From: Microstegium vimineum
Taxonomy: Eukaryota > Streptophyta > Magnoliopsida > Poales > Poaceae
Assembly: GCA_022036555.1 (NCBI GenBank)
Contig: CM039128.1
Span: 25,676,719-25,740,718 of the forward strand
Direction: 5' to 3'
DNA length: 64,000 nt
Positions 45,991 through 57,600 of this stretch are shown one piece after another (the stretch's first letter is position 1; each line of letters starts with the position of its first letter). The translations under genes were made by a program, and so were the position numbers. The notes under the pieces were generated by a model, which was given only the letters and a program-made list of their open reading frames with translations, searched no databases and was not told the origin of the DNA.

Positions 45991-47637
45991 TTGAGGGAAG
46001 CTCTCTTTGTGTATCATAGTTCTTTTTGGTTCTTTTTGTCTTTTCTTTGACTTTCTTTCTTTTGGTGTCTTTTTAGTTGTTAATTGGTGTCAGTTTGCAT
46101 TTTGCATCTCATTTGCATTTGTGACATAGTTCATTTTTAAGCTTCATACCTATAGCCTATATAATGATTCTATGCTCTGTTTGAGGTGCTTTATGTGTCT
46201 ATGGTGTTTCCTAACTTAGACTCTCTTTGATCTCATGATATGAAATAGAGCTCAGTTAGAAAAGCTTTAAAACTGAATTTAATTCCCCATGTCACCTCTG
46301 AAATGGCACTAGCATGTGTAGGCTTTTGAAGATCCTTCTTGGTTGCCTTGTATATAGCTTGTAACTATGGCTCTTCATTGCTTCATTCACTACCTTTGAG
46401 CACCATGATTAATATCTAAAATGAAATTGCTCTTTGTTTTGCGAATTGGAAAGATCGAGTTGGGTTTGCATTGTGAGCACTTCACCGTGTGTTCGAGACT
46501 GCTTCCCATATGGGTTGATACTTGAGCGGTGTCGTGTATGACCAAAACCGATGTGTCAAGTCCTTTGACTTCGCCCGGTTGGTAAGCAGTGGCATCACCT
46601 TGCTTACAACCACTCGCATACAACATGTAATGTGCCTAAAACTGAAATTTGGCAGCAAAACTCTGAAATTTGGAAAATTCCTTCAGTTGGGTCATTGACT
46701 TGTTGTATGAACTTTGCTAGGGATAGTTTTACTTGCTATACATGAGTTTGCTTTGAGATAGATCCTATCTTGTTTGCCATGTCTAGTTGTCTCTAGGAGG
46801 TGATACCCATTCCTTGCTCTCACATGTAAATGCTATCTAAAATAGCTTCTAAAGTGATCTTAAGCTCAACTTGAGTCTTTGTTGGGTACGTAGAGCTTTT
46901 CCTATTCTCACAAGATCACATAACTTAGAGCATCTATTCATTGTCTTAGCTCTATGTATGAAGCTTGTTGCACTCATTTTGCATTTCATGGCATTTGTGG
47001 CCGAAATCTTGAGTTTTGAGCTTTGATGAGCTTCATGTGTCAACAAGGGGGAGAAATGTGCATTTCATTCATATTCAACCAAGGGGGATAAAATGGTGCA
47101 TTTTCATACTTGAACTAGTCACGGGGGAGAAAATGTGGTTTGTGAGCTTTGTTCTTCAATTGGTAACCCTTTGAGTTGGTTCTTTTCACCCTTTCTTGGT
47201 ATCTTGAGTGTGCATGTTCCCAGGGGGAGCTTCTGCTAGATGTGTTGAGCCCTTGCCTCTTCTGGAGGGTCTAGCTTGCTTTGTTGGCTTTGATAGGTTT
47301 CGATGGCCTCTTGAGCATTGAGGTGTTTTAATTGGTATCTTTTGAGCTCCCTTAGTGTTTCAATTGGTGTTCTGAGCTTTGAGGGTTGTAACTGGTATCT
47401 TGGATTTGCTAGCGGTGTTGAGCTCGTTTTCTGCCTCTTCTTGAGGGCTAGTTTTGGTTTGCTTGGTTGCGTCGAGCCGTTGCCCGTGTCTTTGGGAACC
47501 AAGTTTTGAATTCATTTTGCTTCTCTCAAGTGACCCCGTTTTGGCTTTCTTAGCTTTTTGGTCATTTGGAGAGCTTTACCTTGTGGCTCAAATCTGAAAT
47601 GCACTTGTGTTGACAATGCACTCATCAAGGGGGAGAT
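45991..47637 (+). other. Element G 3' non-coding region and polypurine tract
   Basis: About 1.65 kb without a supportable gene; T-rich, with several AAGGGGGA-type purine islands (about 47045, 47080, 47113, 47220). The true PPT is CAAGGGGGAGAT (47626-47637), directly before the 3' LTR. Length and multiple purine islands resemble Maximus/SIRE 3' regions. No env-like ORF is recognisable. Confidence 0.75.
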
Positions 47638-47871
47638 TGCGAACACATGGTGGATAAGTACTCATGTATGTTCAACTTTGATGATGAGTGATTGCCCAAC
47701 ACTTGAGTGTTTCAGTTTGAGCGGTTTATGCTAACCCTTTGCGAAAGCAAATGTGTGCCTGTCTATCGGCTTGTGGTGTGCAGGTGCTATGCCTAGTGAC
47801 AGTGGTCAATGGTGCGGAGAAGGTCGAGTAGAGGCTTGCCGTGCTGATGGACTGAGAGCGGTGAAGGGCGG
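47638..47871 (+). repeat. Element G 3' LTR, first 234 bp
   Basis: Aligns with 38212-38445 with few differences. Cut at GGGCGG by the inverted LTR F-prime; the remainder lies beyond the right edge of the window. Confidence 0.92.
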
Positions 47872-49007
47872 TATGGCAGAACCGCCCAAATTATAAGAGA
47901 TCAAGTACCAAAGTAGCCGATTTAACGACCACTTTAAACACTTGAGCCCATATAATCCCGGTAGTCCGGAAATCTCGAAGGATTTCTAACAATCGTATCT
48001 CCAACCAAGATCGCGCAAACTCAGGTATGCACATTCGAACGAACCAACAATTAAAATGAAATACTTGAAGTACGAAATAAAGTTATTACAACACTTTGCT
48101 CCAAATAAAGTAGTACTCACGCCACAACACGTGGCCAAATAAAACATTGTTTTCAAAATCAAACCCAAGGTTTTCACTCCACACTAGTACCATTAATAAA
48201 TAGGGGTGCCCACGAGATCACATCCAATAACAGCAAAAGATGAGCTCATAGAAGACCTTGCCCAAAGCCTACTCATCTTCTCCTTCGACAGGATAGAGAT
48301 AGTGCTTACAATAGCCAAAGTATACTTGGCCATCTGCAACAAACGGGATAAACCTTGAGTACGGGAATGTACTCAGCAAGACTTACCCGTCTAACTGAAA
48401 ATAAAGACTCCAAGGATATGCATGGCTATATATGTGGATCTGGATAAACTTTGCTTTTGCGGAAACGCGAGAAAGATGAAACAACTTTGAGTACTAGAGA
48501 GCAACCATTTTCCATCCTATTATTTATATCTAGGTTATGCACCTGTACTAGAGCACTCACTTGATCTAATCAAACAATATAATAACACCATATCAGATTT
48601 CATTATCAATATTTTAGTAGAACCATCATCGATGTTGCATGGAGTTGTACCGTGGTGAAGCTCAGCATAATCCCCCACTATCCGGTGGGAGGCGGCGACT
48701 CGAATCGATATACAAACAGCTGGCAAGATTACCTTTAATACACGCCCACACTTTCCCCGTCGGGTCCATGCATTGGGTTACCGCTCAACAAAGTCCAGGT
48801 AGGCGGGCTCGCATTGGTCCACCCAATTGTAGAAATCAGTTGGCCGCCACGGGGCAGATCGTATCTACAAACTAGAGGGTGCTCACAGTAGATTGAGTGC
48901 CGGCCCAGACAGTGTTTACTCAGCTTCGGGGTCGAAGATCACAACGACCCCTATGTGAAAGGGCGCATTCGAATATGTAAGAGGGCCACCATCGTATACA
49001 AACCTAT
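47872..49007 (-). repeat. F-prime: inverted long LTR, part one, interrupted by element E
   Basis: Inverse complement of the 3' end of F (about 52470-53584), starting at TATGGCAGAACCG against the expected TGTGACGGAACCG. It inserted into G's 3' LTR. At 49008 element E begins, so the rest of F-prime must lie to the right of E. Short ORFs are unsupported. Confidence 0.85.
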
Positions 49008-49783
49008 TGTTGACACCGTTTTTTGGCACGTGTCAAATGAACTAAGACTTGCGTGGATCGATGGTCATTTTCTATCGGCATCGGAAAGTCATCGGTTAGA
49101 TTTACCAATGAGAGTGAATGTTGTAAGAAGGATAAGTTTGTTGCCGATGGATGCTAGATGATTCTTGCCGATAAGGGTTAATTTGTGGAGACAAGTTACC
49201 AGAAGTGCAAGGTTGCCGATTAGGAAGTATTACCAATGCCGATGGGCATGGAGTGATGATGCCGATGGGCACAGAATAACGTGGCGATTGACGTCAGCAA
49301 GGGATTGCCGATGGCAATGGAAGAAAGTTGCGGATTAAAGAGTCTGCCGATGGAAAGTTTCATCGAAGAAAGGCATAAGGAAACTAGTGATTTTACGTCG
49401 GTATTATTATAGAAGTTTGAGTCTGACTCTTGCATGAGTCATTTATTTTCCTTAAAAATAGAAGTGTTTGTTTAGGAAAATAGTATTGTTATTTGAGTCC
49501 GACTCCTGCGCGAGTCAGTTATTTCCTTAAAAATAGAGTTTTGTTTAGGAAAGGTACGTGTCGTGTCTGTTTACAACTCCTATTGCTGGAGTATAAATAT
49601 GTACCTAGGGGTCGTGAGAAAAATATACAATCAATACATCAATCAAATCAATTACTCTTATTTACTTTCGAGTAATTTACTCTTTTATTGCATTAGTTCT
49701 AGTCTATTTACGAGTTCTTCAAGTCTCGACGGGCTGCATCTCTTCGATCTCCGTCAAACCTTGCAAGTTCCGCGTGGGAGTAA
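49008..49783 (+). repeat. Element E 5' LTR, first part
   Basis: TGTTGACACCGTTTTTTGGC start. TATA box TATAAATA is at 49592-49599. Related to C's LTR over most of its length but clearly diverged in U3. Contains several GCCGAT/ATCGGC hexamers. The last five bases AGTAA (49779-49783) are the TSD of F. Confidence 0.92.
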
Positions 49784-52700
49784 TGTGACACCCTGTGTCA
49801 AGCTTGCATTCGGAGCATCATTAACCACTTAGCACCAGCATTGCATTCATGTTTGCATATGCTATCATTTCTTGTGTGTGTTATATGTTTTGAAAACTAG
49901 AATGAATAGGTGTTTTTTGCTTAATCTTGTGTTTAACCTGTTTAGCTAAACCTTGCCATGCTTAGAGTAAAGTCTGGTTTGCTTTATGTTTGTTTACCCT
50001 GCTTAGTTTATCAAATAAAAGAAAATGGGAAAAGGAACTCAAAACCGGAACAGGCCGAGTACCGCCCGCTTAGCCTCGACCGCCGCTCGATAAAGGATCG
50101 GACCCAGGGTCGATCGAACGACCCCGGGCCAGAGGCTCGATAAGCCAGTCAATCAACACCCCCTCGACTCCGACCCCTCGAAGTGACGAACCGAGGCTTG
50201 ACGAACGACCCCGCGCAGGAGGCTCGACCGAGTCGGAGGCTCGATCAGCCGATCGACCCCTCCCCTCGATATCGACCCCTCTCCCGCGCGCTCACCCGCG
50301 CGCACGTGCCGCGCACGCCCGCGCGCACTCACCCGACCGCGGCTAAACCGTACGTCGGCGTCGTCCGCCGCGTGGCTAACGGCGCTAGGACCGAGCTTGC
50401 ATCGCTGCAACCGCCGCTGACGCCCTGCCGCGCGCCGCACCGTCGATTCACGGTAACGCCGCCGCAGTGCCGCGTCCGTTCAGTTCTTCGCCTCGTATCT
50501 TTCGCAATCGAGCGCGAATCCGCGCTAACGGCGCGACGACCAAGTCCTGCTCTGCGCTGCTCGCCGCAAACACGCCAGCGCCGCTGCCACCGCCGCCGCA
50601 CCTTCACGCCACGGCCCCACTGGCCGCGCCGGTTGGCCATGACCGTGCAAAGAGGAGCGCCTATACCTCCTCCCCTTCACACACTCGCCCGCACTCATCC
50701 TCACTCACTCGCTTACTCACGTTGCCTCTATTCTTGCTCGCATCCCTCTGCCATCATTGCGCTGAGAGCTCCGAGCATCACCAGCGCCCCCTTCTCAAAT
50801 ACACCACCACCCGAGCTTCTTCCCGCTCTAGCTTTCGCTTTCGCCCCGCACACACGCTGCTCGCCTCGCTTTAACCAGCAGTGGACTCTAGTTGTCGGAA
50901 CGTCCCCACCGTTCCTTAGTCCCAAGCCGCCACCGCACTGACCGATCGGTGTTCACCCTTCATCGTCTCATCTCCGACGCCTCCATCCTCGTGGAAGTTT
51001 CACCAGAGTTAGCCGAGGTGAGAACGCCTCTCCCTAGCTTTAGTTCGACCTGTGTCATCACAGCGTCGTTGGCCGTGCGCCATTGTCGCCGCCGCGGAGC
51101 TTGCACGTGGTCAGTTTTCTACAGAGCCCTTCCGACTCAACTAACCCTCGAGCCGCACTCACCACGCCACCACGATGCTCACGCAATCCAGCGCCGAGCC
51201 TCGCATCGCCGGTGATCACCTCGCCGTGTTGCACCGTCGTGCTGCACCGCCACCGCACGCCGTCGACCCCTTTTCACGGTCGCAACAGTTCAACCAACAC
51301 CACCAGTGGATGCGTGTCACCATCCCGAACTTAGCACAACCAACCCCACCGCCGGAGACCTCACCGTCGGCGAGAACACGCCTGTTAGCACCATCCTCTG
51401 TTTCCTGCTCGACGGTAGATGGACCTCGAGTAATCGAGGGTCTTGCCTGTCAGTTGCCTCGCACGCCTCTGCGTGTCTCGAGCCAGTTTCCGAAATGATT
51501 TCTTGTTCTTATTTTCAGTAATTCATGTGTCATGCTTGTTTAATTTATATCTAGAGTTTGGTAAGTTCTAAAATGGTGAAACCAGTTTTGTTAGACTCCT
51601 TATGTTATGATCCGTCTGTTGTGTTTATATAAATGTTTTTGGAGAATGTCTTCAGTACTAATGTTTAATTAGTTGGTTTCTGCATATATCTAAGATAATT
51701 GTGCTTCTGCTATTTTCTTAGATTAATTCCTGTGATAAGTATGTGCATGTTTTAATCATGGAACTTTCCTGATAAATATGTTTTAAACATAGCTTCTGTT
51801 AAGAATAAGTTATAGCATGTTTTACCCTTGTAGCTATTAGCTCTAGCTTTGAGTAGCTTTGTGGTAAGTAATCTGTTAAAAGCTTGGAATCTCTTTTAAG
51901 TGTGCTAAACCTTGTGCTAGCATCATCCCTGCACCATTCAATTATTTATTTATGCATTGCAATCATTTAGTATCCGTGGAGGAACATCAGGAGCCGACCC
52001 CAGAGACGGAAGTCCAGGAGGTGCAGGAGCTAAACGAGGAGTACCACGAGCTCGACACTAACCTCCCCGAGTGCCCTGACCACCAGCCCTCCACCTTCGT
52101 TCAAGGCAAGCCCCAGAGCATTCTTAAGCCTCCCAGTATTTACAATTAACCTACTTGAGTATTTTATACTGTGATGCATTAGGTGACAGGAGTTGATTGA
52201 ATCCTAATTGCTGCATTACCTTCCTTGAATATTGTTTTACCTACCTTCTTACCCTGTTAATAAAAGTAAAAGCAACCGCTTAGCCTGCTTAGAATAAATG
52301 GTTACCTTTACATTTATGTTTCATGTTATTCCATGGGAGTAATATGATCACGGTTGGCTATATTTCCTATCGTGGAAAGAACCAATGGTAGTAATGAAAT
52401 GCGGTCAACTGGAAGGCAAGGGCACCAAGTGGTTTAGACTTGGGGGCAGTCCGTCCGTTGGATCGTGTAGGTTTGTACACGATGGTGGCCCTCTTACATC
52501 TTTGAATGCGCCCTTTCACATAGGGGCTGTCGGGAGTGTCGACCCCAAAGCCGAGTAAACACTGTCCGGGCCGATTCTCAGCCTACTGTGAGCACCCTCT
52601 AGTTTGTAGATACGACATGCCCTGTGGTGGCCAACTGATTTCTACAATTGGGTGGACTACTCTGAGATCGCGTCGGTTACCACCTAGACCTTGTTGAGCG

Positions 52701-53584
52701 GTAACCTAATGTTGACCCGACGGGGAAAGTGTGGGCGTGTGTTTAAAGGTAATCTTACCAGCTGGTGTATATCGATTCGAATTGCCGCCCCAACTGGATA
52801 TGGGGATTATGCTGAGCTTCACCACGGTACAACTCCATGTGACATCGTAATGGTTCTACTAAAATTTTGAGGAAGGAACTGGATATATGTTATTATATTG
52901 TTTGAGTAGTTCAAGTGAGTGCTCTAGTACAGGTACATTAACCTAGAGATAATTATTAGGATAAAAGATGACTGTTCATCTGATCATTAAAGTAAACTCC
53001 TTTAATTAAGCATTTCTGCAAAATAAAACTTACCCAACTCCCGACACAGCCATGCATATCCTTGGAGTCCTTATTTTCAGTTAGACAGGTAAGTCTAGCT
53101 GAGTACATTCCCGTACTCAGGGTTTATCCCGTTTGTTGCAGATGGCCAAGTATACTTCGGCTAATGTAAGCACTGTCTCTATCCTTTCGAAGGAGAAGAG
53201 GAGTAGGCCTTGGGCAAGGTCTTCTACGAGCTCACCTTTTGCTATTGTCGGACATGACGTCGTGGGCACCCCTACCCTTTAAAATCTTGGGTTCAGTTTT
53301 AAACAATGTTTTATTCGGCCACAGGTGTTGTGGTGTAAGTACTACTTTTATTTGGAACAAGTGTTGTAATAACTCTATTTCATACTTCAAGTATTTTCGG
53401 TTTATTTGTGGCTCGTTCGAATGTGCATACCTGAGTTTGCGCGATCCTGGTTTGATATACGATTGTTAGAAATCCTTCAAGATTTCCGGACTACCGGGGA
53501 TTATATGGGCTCAAGTGTCTTAAGTGGCAGTTAAATCAGCTACTTCGGCACTTGATCTCTTATAATCTGGACGGTTCCGTCACA
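49784..53584 (+). repeat. F: 3.8-kb solo LTR (TGTGACACCC...CCGTCACA)
   Basis: TSD AGTAA at 49779-49783 and 53585-53589; removing it restores E's LTR. Termini TGTGAC/GTCACA are complementary. No gag, pol, PBS or PPT lies inside, so this is a solo LTR of a family with very long LTRs, as in Tekay/Del-type grass elements (lineage inferred from length and ends). Layout: AT-rich 49784-50030; very GC-rich 50030-51490 with CpG-dense low-complexity ORFs; AT-rich, intron-like 51490-51970; a short high-GC3 ORF at 51952-52149; then AT-rich sequence shared with F-prime. TTTGTTGCAG before ATGGCC (about 53132-53147) looks like a splice acceptor. Confidence 0.85.
51952..52149 (+). CDS. Small Glu-rich ORF inside solo LTR F (hypothetical)
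   Basis: Predicted 65 residues: EEHQEPTPETEVQEVQELNE, then LPECPDHQPSTFVQGKPQS and a stop after PSIYN. Third codon positions are almost all G/C from about residue 10, in contrast to the AT-rich sequence on both sides. An AG (CATTTAG, about 51964-51970) preceded by a T-rich 480-bp stretch could be a splice acceptor, so the true coding part may be a second exon starting near 51971. I do not recognise a domain. Alternative: a chance GC island. Function unknown. Confidence 0.3.
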   Translation: MHCNHLVSVEEHQEPTPETEVQEVQELNEEYHELDTNLPECPDHQPSTFVQGKPQSILKPPSIYN

Positions 53585-53589
53585 AGTAA

Positions 53590-53820
53590 TCTAAGCTTTG
53601 ACATCCGGGTGCATCGCTGTTGTCTCGTTCAGCTCTGCTCTAGTTATCCTGATCAAGTCTGAGTCTTGACATCCGGGCGTATCGCCGTTGTCTTGTTTGG
53701 ATCTTGTTCTAGTTATTGTCCTTGTCGATTAACTGGTCAAATCGACTGGCACACCTTTGGATATCGAATTCGGGTATAAGCCCGAGGTGTTCGTAGATCC
53801 TGACGCTTTTTGTGTCAACA
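53590..53820 (+). repeat. Element E 5' LTR, remaining part
   Basis: Continues after F and its right AGTAA. Carries the U5 duplication also seen in C (two TTGACATCCGGG-type units) and ends TGTGTCAACA at 53820. Confidence 0.92.
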
Positions 53821-53871
53821 CCTCTTTTGGCACACCCGGTGGGACCCGATTATACAGATTATACATCTATC

Positions 53872-56800
53872 ATGGGTGATCATACCGACGTTAACCAAAG
53901 GAACATCATTGAAGTCTCCGAGGCCAATCTAAAAGATGATCAGAAGCTGGCTATGGAGCGGGCTATGGAGGAGTACAAACAGTTGTATCTGAAGTCCTTC
54001 AGCCTAAGCAGGAGCGGCGAAGCCATCCAGAAGCAAGATCTGCCGTTGCCACGGCAGGTCATGTTTGATGCCAATCCTGGTAAGTTGCAAGAGATGGTTA
54101 ATTCTACTTTAAATCAAGCATTAATTAGCCACTCCAGTGTGCTGTCCAATACTGTCTACAATGCTGTCATGCAATCTTTCAAAGAAGGACAAGCACCCCA
54201 GTATGTTGGTCCAGCGTATCATCAACCTAGATCGGCATCTATAAACCCATCGGCAGCCCCAATGGCGTCTTCCACTCCCGTGGATCCGTCTGCCGATGTG
54301 GCTACACCATCAAGGCCAAGTCCTGAAAGCGTCACCAAGCCTAGTGCAAATCCAGTGGCGTCGGCGATGTCGGGACCTGCTATCCAGAACCATCCAACTC
54401 CTGCCAACTAGTGGGGATACGGTATGCCTTCAAATCCATCTGCTGGTTCTAATTTGGTGCAGGGAGACAGTTCGGCTTGGAAGGGACCCATGGCATCGGT
54501 AATGCAACCACAACCGATGATTCCTACGGTGCATTACTCTACGTCTTCCCCAACTGTGCAAATGCCATCGGAAGATGTCTAGGTGGTGATCCCTAAAATA
54601 GCTCTGATGCCACCATCAGCAAATTTTGTGTCGATACAACAAAATATAGCAGCTGGAAGTCAACCTATGCTGATGGATCCTCAAGCCGGAGTACTAGCAC
54701 GTCAAGGTAGCCAATTTGTTGATTACTCCAAGGTGCAAGAGCAGCAGGCGCCAGTTAGCTATCTGCCATCGGTAAGTCACATGCCGATGATTTATAATCC
54801 TGGATGGACTAGTCAACCGCCGGTTCAACAGTCTGGCGTACTAATGTATTAGTATGGAAGTCCAGCAAACATTCAGAGTGGAGCATCGGTACAGCAACCG
54901 ATGAACATGATGCCACAACATAATCCAGTGAATGTGCAGAATTATCCATTGGTAAGTCAACCGATGCATAATGTCCAGGTGACTGGTGCTGCGCCCATGT
55001 CAATTACTCTGAATCATCTTCTACCAAGACCTGAAGGGGCGCATCAGCTGACTCCACCAGTCAACAACTAGCCAATGAGTTAGCAAGATCAGGATACATA
55101 TTGGACCGATAAGATTGCCGAAGTGATGAAAGAACAATTCGGCATTAAACCCAAGGTTAATACGTACTCTTATCGGACGCTATATCCTCCGTCATATGAC
55201 TTAATTCCTCTCCCAAATCGGTACAAGGTGCCTGCTTTTACTAAGTTCTTTGGCCAAGATGACACGTCAACAATGGAGCACATCAACCGCTTCATTATCC
55301 AGTGTGGAGAAGCTGCCAACAGAGAAGAGTTGAGGGTAAGATTGTTCTCGTCGTCGTTGTCTGGATCGACATTCACATGGTTTATTTCATTGCCTCCGAA
55401 CTCCGTGATTAGTTAGGCTGATCTGGAAAAATAATTTCACAAGTATTTCTTCGCGGGCGTACATGAAAAGAAGCTTACCGATTTGGTCAAATTAAAGCAG
55501 CGTAATGATGAATCGATGGAGAGCTTTGTCCAGAGACTGCAAGACACGAAGAACAAGTGCTACAGCTTGGTGCTTGATGATCGGCAATTGGCAGATTTGG
55601 CCTTCCAAGGATTGCTGCCGCACATCAAAGATAAGTACGCATCTCAAGAGTTTGAAAGTCTAAGCCATCTTGTGTAGAGAATTGCCGATCAAGACGTCAA
55701 GACTTTTGAGCCTAGAAAGACTTGGAATAAGAAGATGACCTTCATCGAACAAGAAGAGGATTCCGATGAGGAGCTAAACATCAGTGCTGCTGAATGGGTG
55801 AAGGATAATAAATTTGTATCTTGTCCGTTTGGCCAGAAAGAAACTGAAAGGTTCACCTTCGATATCACCAAGGCCGATAGGATGTTTGACTTGTTACTTC
55901 AAGAGGGACGAATCAAGTTGGCGCCTAACCAGGTAATTCCATCGGCCGAAGAACTCAGAAGGATTAGGTATTGCAAGTGGCACAATGCAACTTCGCACAG
56001 TACCAACGACTGCAAGGTGTTTAGGTAGCAGTTGCAGTCAGAAATTGAATCTGGACGAATTAAATTTGAAAATTCTAAAGCCCAGAAACTGATGAAGATT
56101 GATCAACACCCATTTCCAAATAATATGGTGGAGACCAGTGGAAAAACTAAAGTGCTGACATCGGCAGCTGCCAGGAAGAACGCATTGGTAGATCCTGATC
56201 ATCAAGTAGCTGAACGTGATGTGGAGAAGTTTGCCGATGACAGGAAAGGAAAGAGAGTTGCCGATGATGGTAATCGCGTCGGGAGGTCTCATGGCATTGT
56301 GATCACACATAGGCGGCCACGGCAAGAGTATTGGCAATCACGAGAGGAGCGATATTGGCAGGAAGAAGAAGAGCATCAAGAGTGGCTTCGGCATAAGGAC
56401 CACTGGAAGTGTCCCTTCTTCGTTCATTGCTGGGAAGAAGGCATCAAGCTACCTACTGCCGATAATTGTCCTGAATGCAATGGGTACTACCCTACCGATC
56501 GGTCAGAGAAGAAACCTCGCTTTGATGATCAGACACCCAGGTATGCTAGGCCGCTCAGGGAAAAGAGATCGGCACATGACCGACTGGGGGGCAGGCTGAG
56601 CGCGCATAACAGGCTTGGCAGGCATGTTGATCAAGAGGAGTTTGAGGAGATGGCCAATGCAAGAGTGCCCGATGAAGAAATATTCTCCAGAGGTCCAAAC
56701 ATAAGGGGTGATGCTGGTGCAAGCAGTGAAAGACGACACCAACCTGTTTGGAAAACTAAGCTTCCTCAATGGTGCCCCAAGGGTCTGACCAAGAGTCAGA

Positions 56801-57080
56801 AAAGGAGAATTCAGCGCGAGCGCCAGAATGACTTGTACAATGATGAAGATCCTTCAAGAGAGAAGCAGTGGAGGCCAAAACGCAGGGATGGAGATCCATC
56901 GGCAGAAATCAATATGGTTGTCATATTGCCGATAGAGTTCATGGCACCTGTCAGCGATGAAGCGGAAGCTGCTGAAATGGCGCAGTTGTTGTTGGATCCG
57001 ATGACGGCTATCTTTGAAAAGCCTGCTGATGATGAAAGGCAGCATCTTAGGGCTCTATTTGTTAAGGGTAAAGTGGATGG
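53872..57080 (+). pseudogene. Element E gag
   Basis: ATG at 53872. Conserved with C: IIEVSEANLKDDQKLAMERA, then a Pro/Ser/Gln-rich linker to about 55070, the capsid domain (YWTDKIAEVMKEQFGIKPK, EELRVRLFSSSLSGSTFTWF, FVQRLQDTKNKCYSL), zinc region CKWHNATSHSTNDC (about 55970-56015), basic His/Arg segment, second Cys/His segment (CPFFVHCWEEG ... CPECNGYY) and Arg-rich tail. About nine in-frame stops, mostly TAG where C or the family has CAG, CAA or TGG (for example near 54409, 55075, 55414, 55433, 55674 and 56026). Few frameshifts: point decay rather than rearrangement. Confidence 0.9.
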
Positions 57081-57600
57081 ACTGCCCGTGGCGAAGATGC
57101 TGGTAGATGGACCAAGATAATGCCGCATATCATGTTAGGGCTCTTTGAATCAATATAATGCCGCATATCATGTTCAGGAAGCTTGGGAAAGGTGACCAAG
57201 ATTTAGTCAAAACGGACATGAAACTCAAAGATTTTCAAGGCAATGTGTCACCAGTTTTTGGGAGCCGTATGTGTTGAGTTAACCATCGGCAGTAAAACTT
57301 TGCCAACAACATTTTTTGTAATCAGTGGCAAAGGTACCTACAACTTGCTCCTAGGCAGAGATTGGATCCACGCTAATTGTTGCATTCCTTCTACAATGCA
57401 CCAAAGCCTTGTGCAGTGGGTCGGAGACAAAATTGAAGTAGTCCGGAGTAAGACTCCGTCGATTATTGCATCGGCAGAATCGGAAACTTATGAGCAGACC
57501 AGATGCATATCAGGTGAAGCTTGGGACACAGAATTCCTCAAAGTTGCCGATTACAGCATTACATCGATCCAAGCAGTCGGTCCTGAAGAAGAGTTTTAAT
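57081..57600 (+). pseudogene. Element E aspartic protease region, with small duplication
   Basis: AKMLVDG at about 57090-57112 is the active-site Asp. Immediately after it ATAATGCCGCATATCATGTT occurs twice (about 57117 and 57152, 35-bp period), breaking the frame. The domain resumes as LGAVCVELTIGSKTLPTTFF and YNLLLGRDWIHANCCIPS (flap-like, about 57345-57395). The frame shifts again at about 57599 into MDRFADDGKLGQGFT, leading to RT. Confidence 0.85.

Larger units (their letters stand above)
38212..47871 (+). mobile_element. Element G: Ty1/copia, Maximus/SIRE-like (3' LTR continues outside the window)
   Basis: 5' LTR 38212-40141, PBS, then gag with two zinc knuckles, protease, integrase, RT, RNase H, a 1.65-kb 3' region, PPT and the first 234 bp of the 3' LTR, which is interrupted at 47872 by an inverted long LTR (F-prime). 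The long Gag with two CCHC knuckles and the Gag sequence style suggest the Maximus/SIRE lineage; no env-like ORF is recognisable. The 5' flank is ATGCT (38207-38211); its TSD partner is outside. Confidence 0.88.

Noticed and set aside
50183..50941. 252-residue ORF in solo LTR F
   Set aside because: Very GC-rich, low-complexity Arg/Pro/Thr/Ser sequence with overlapping open frames on both strands and no domain; expected from composition.
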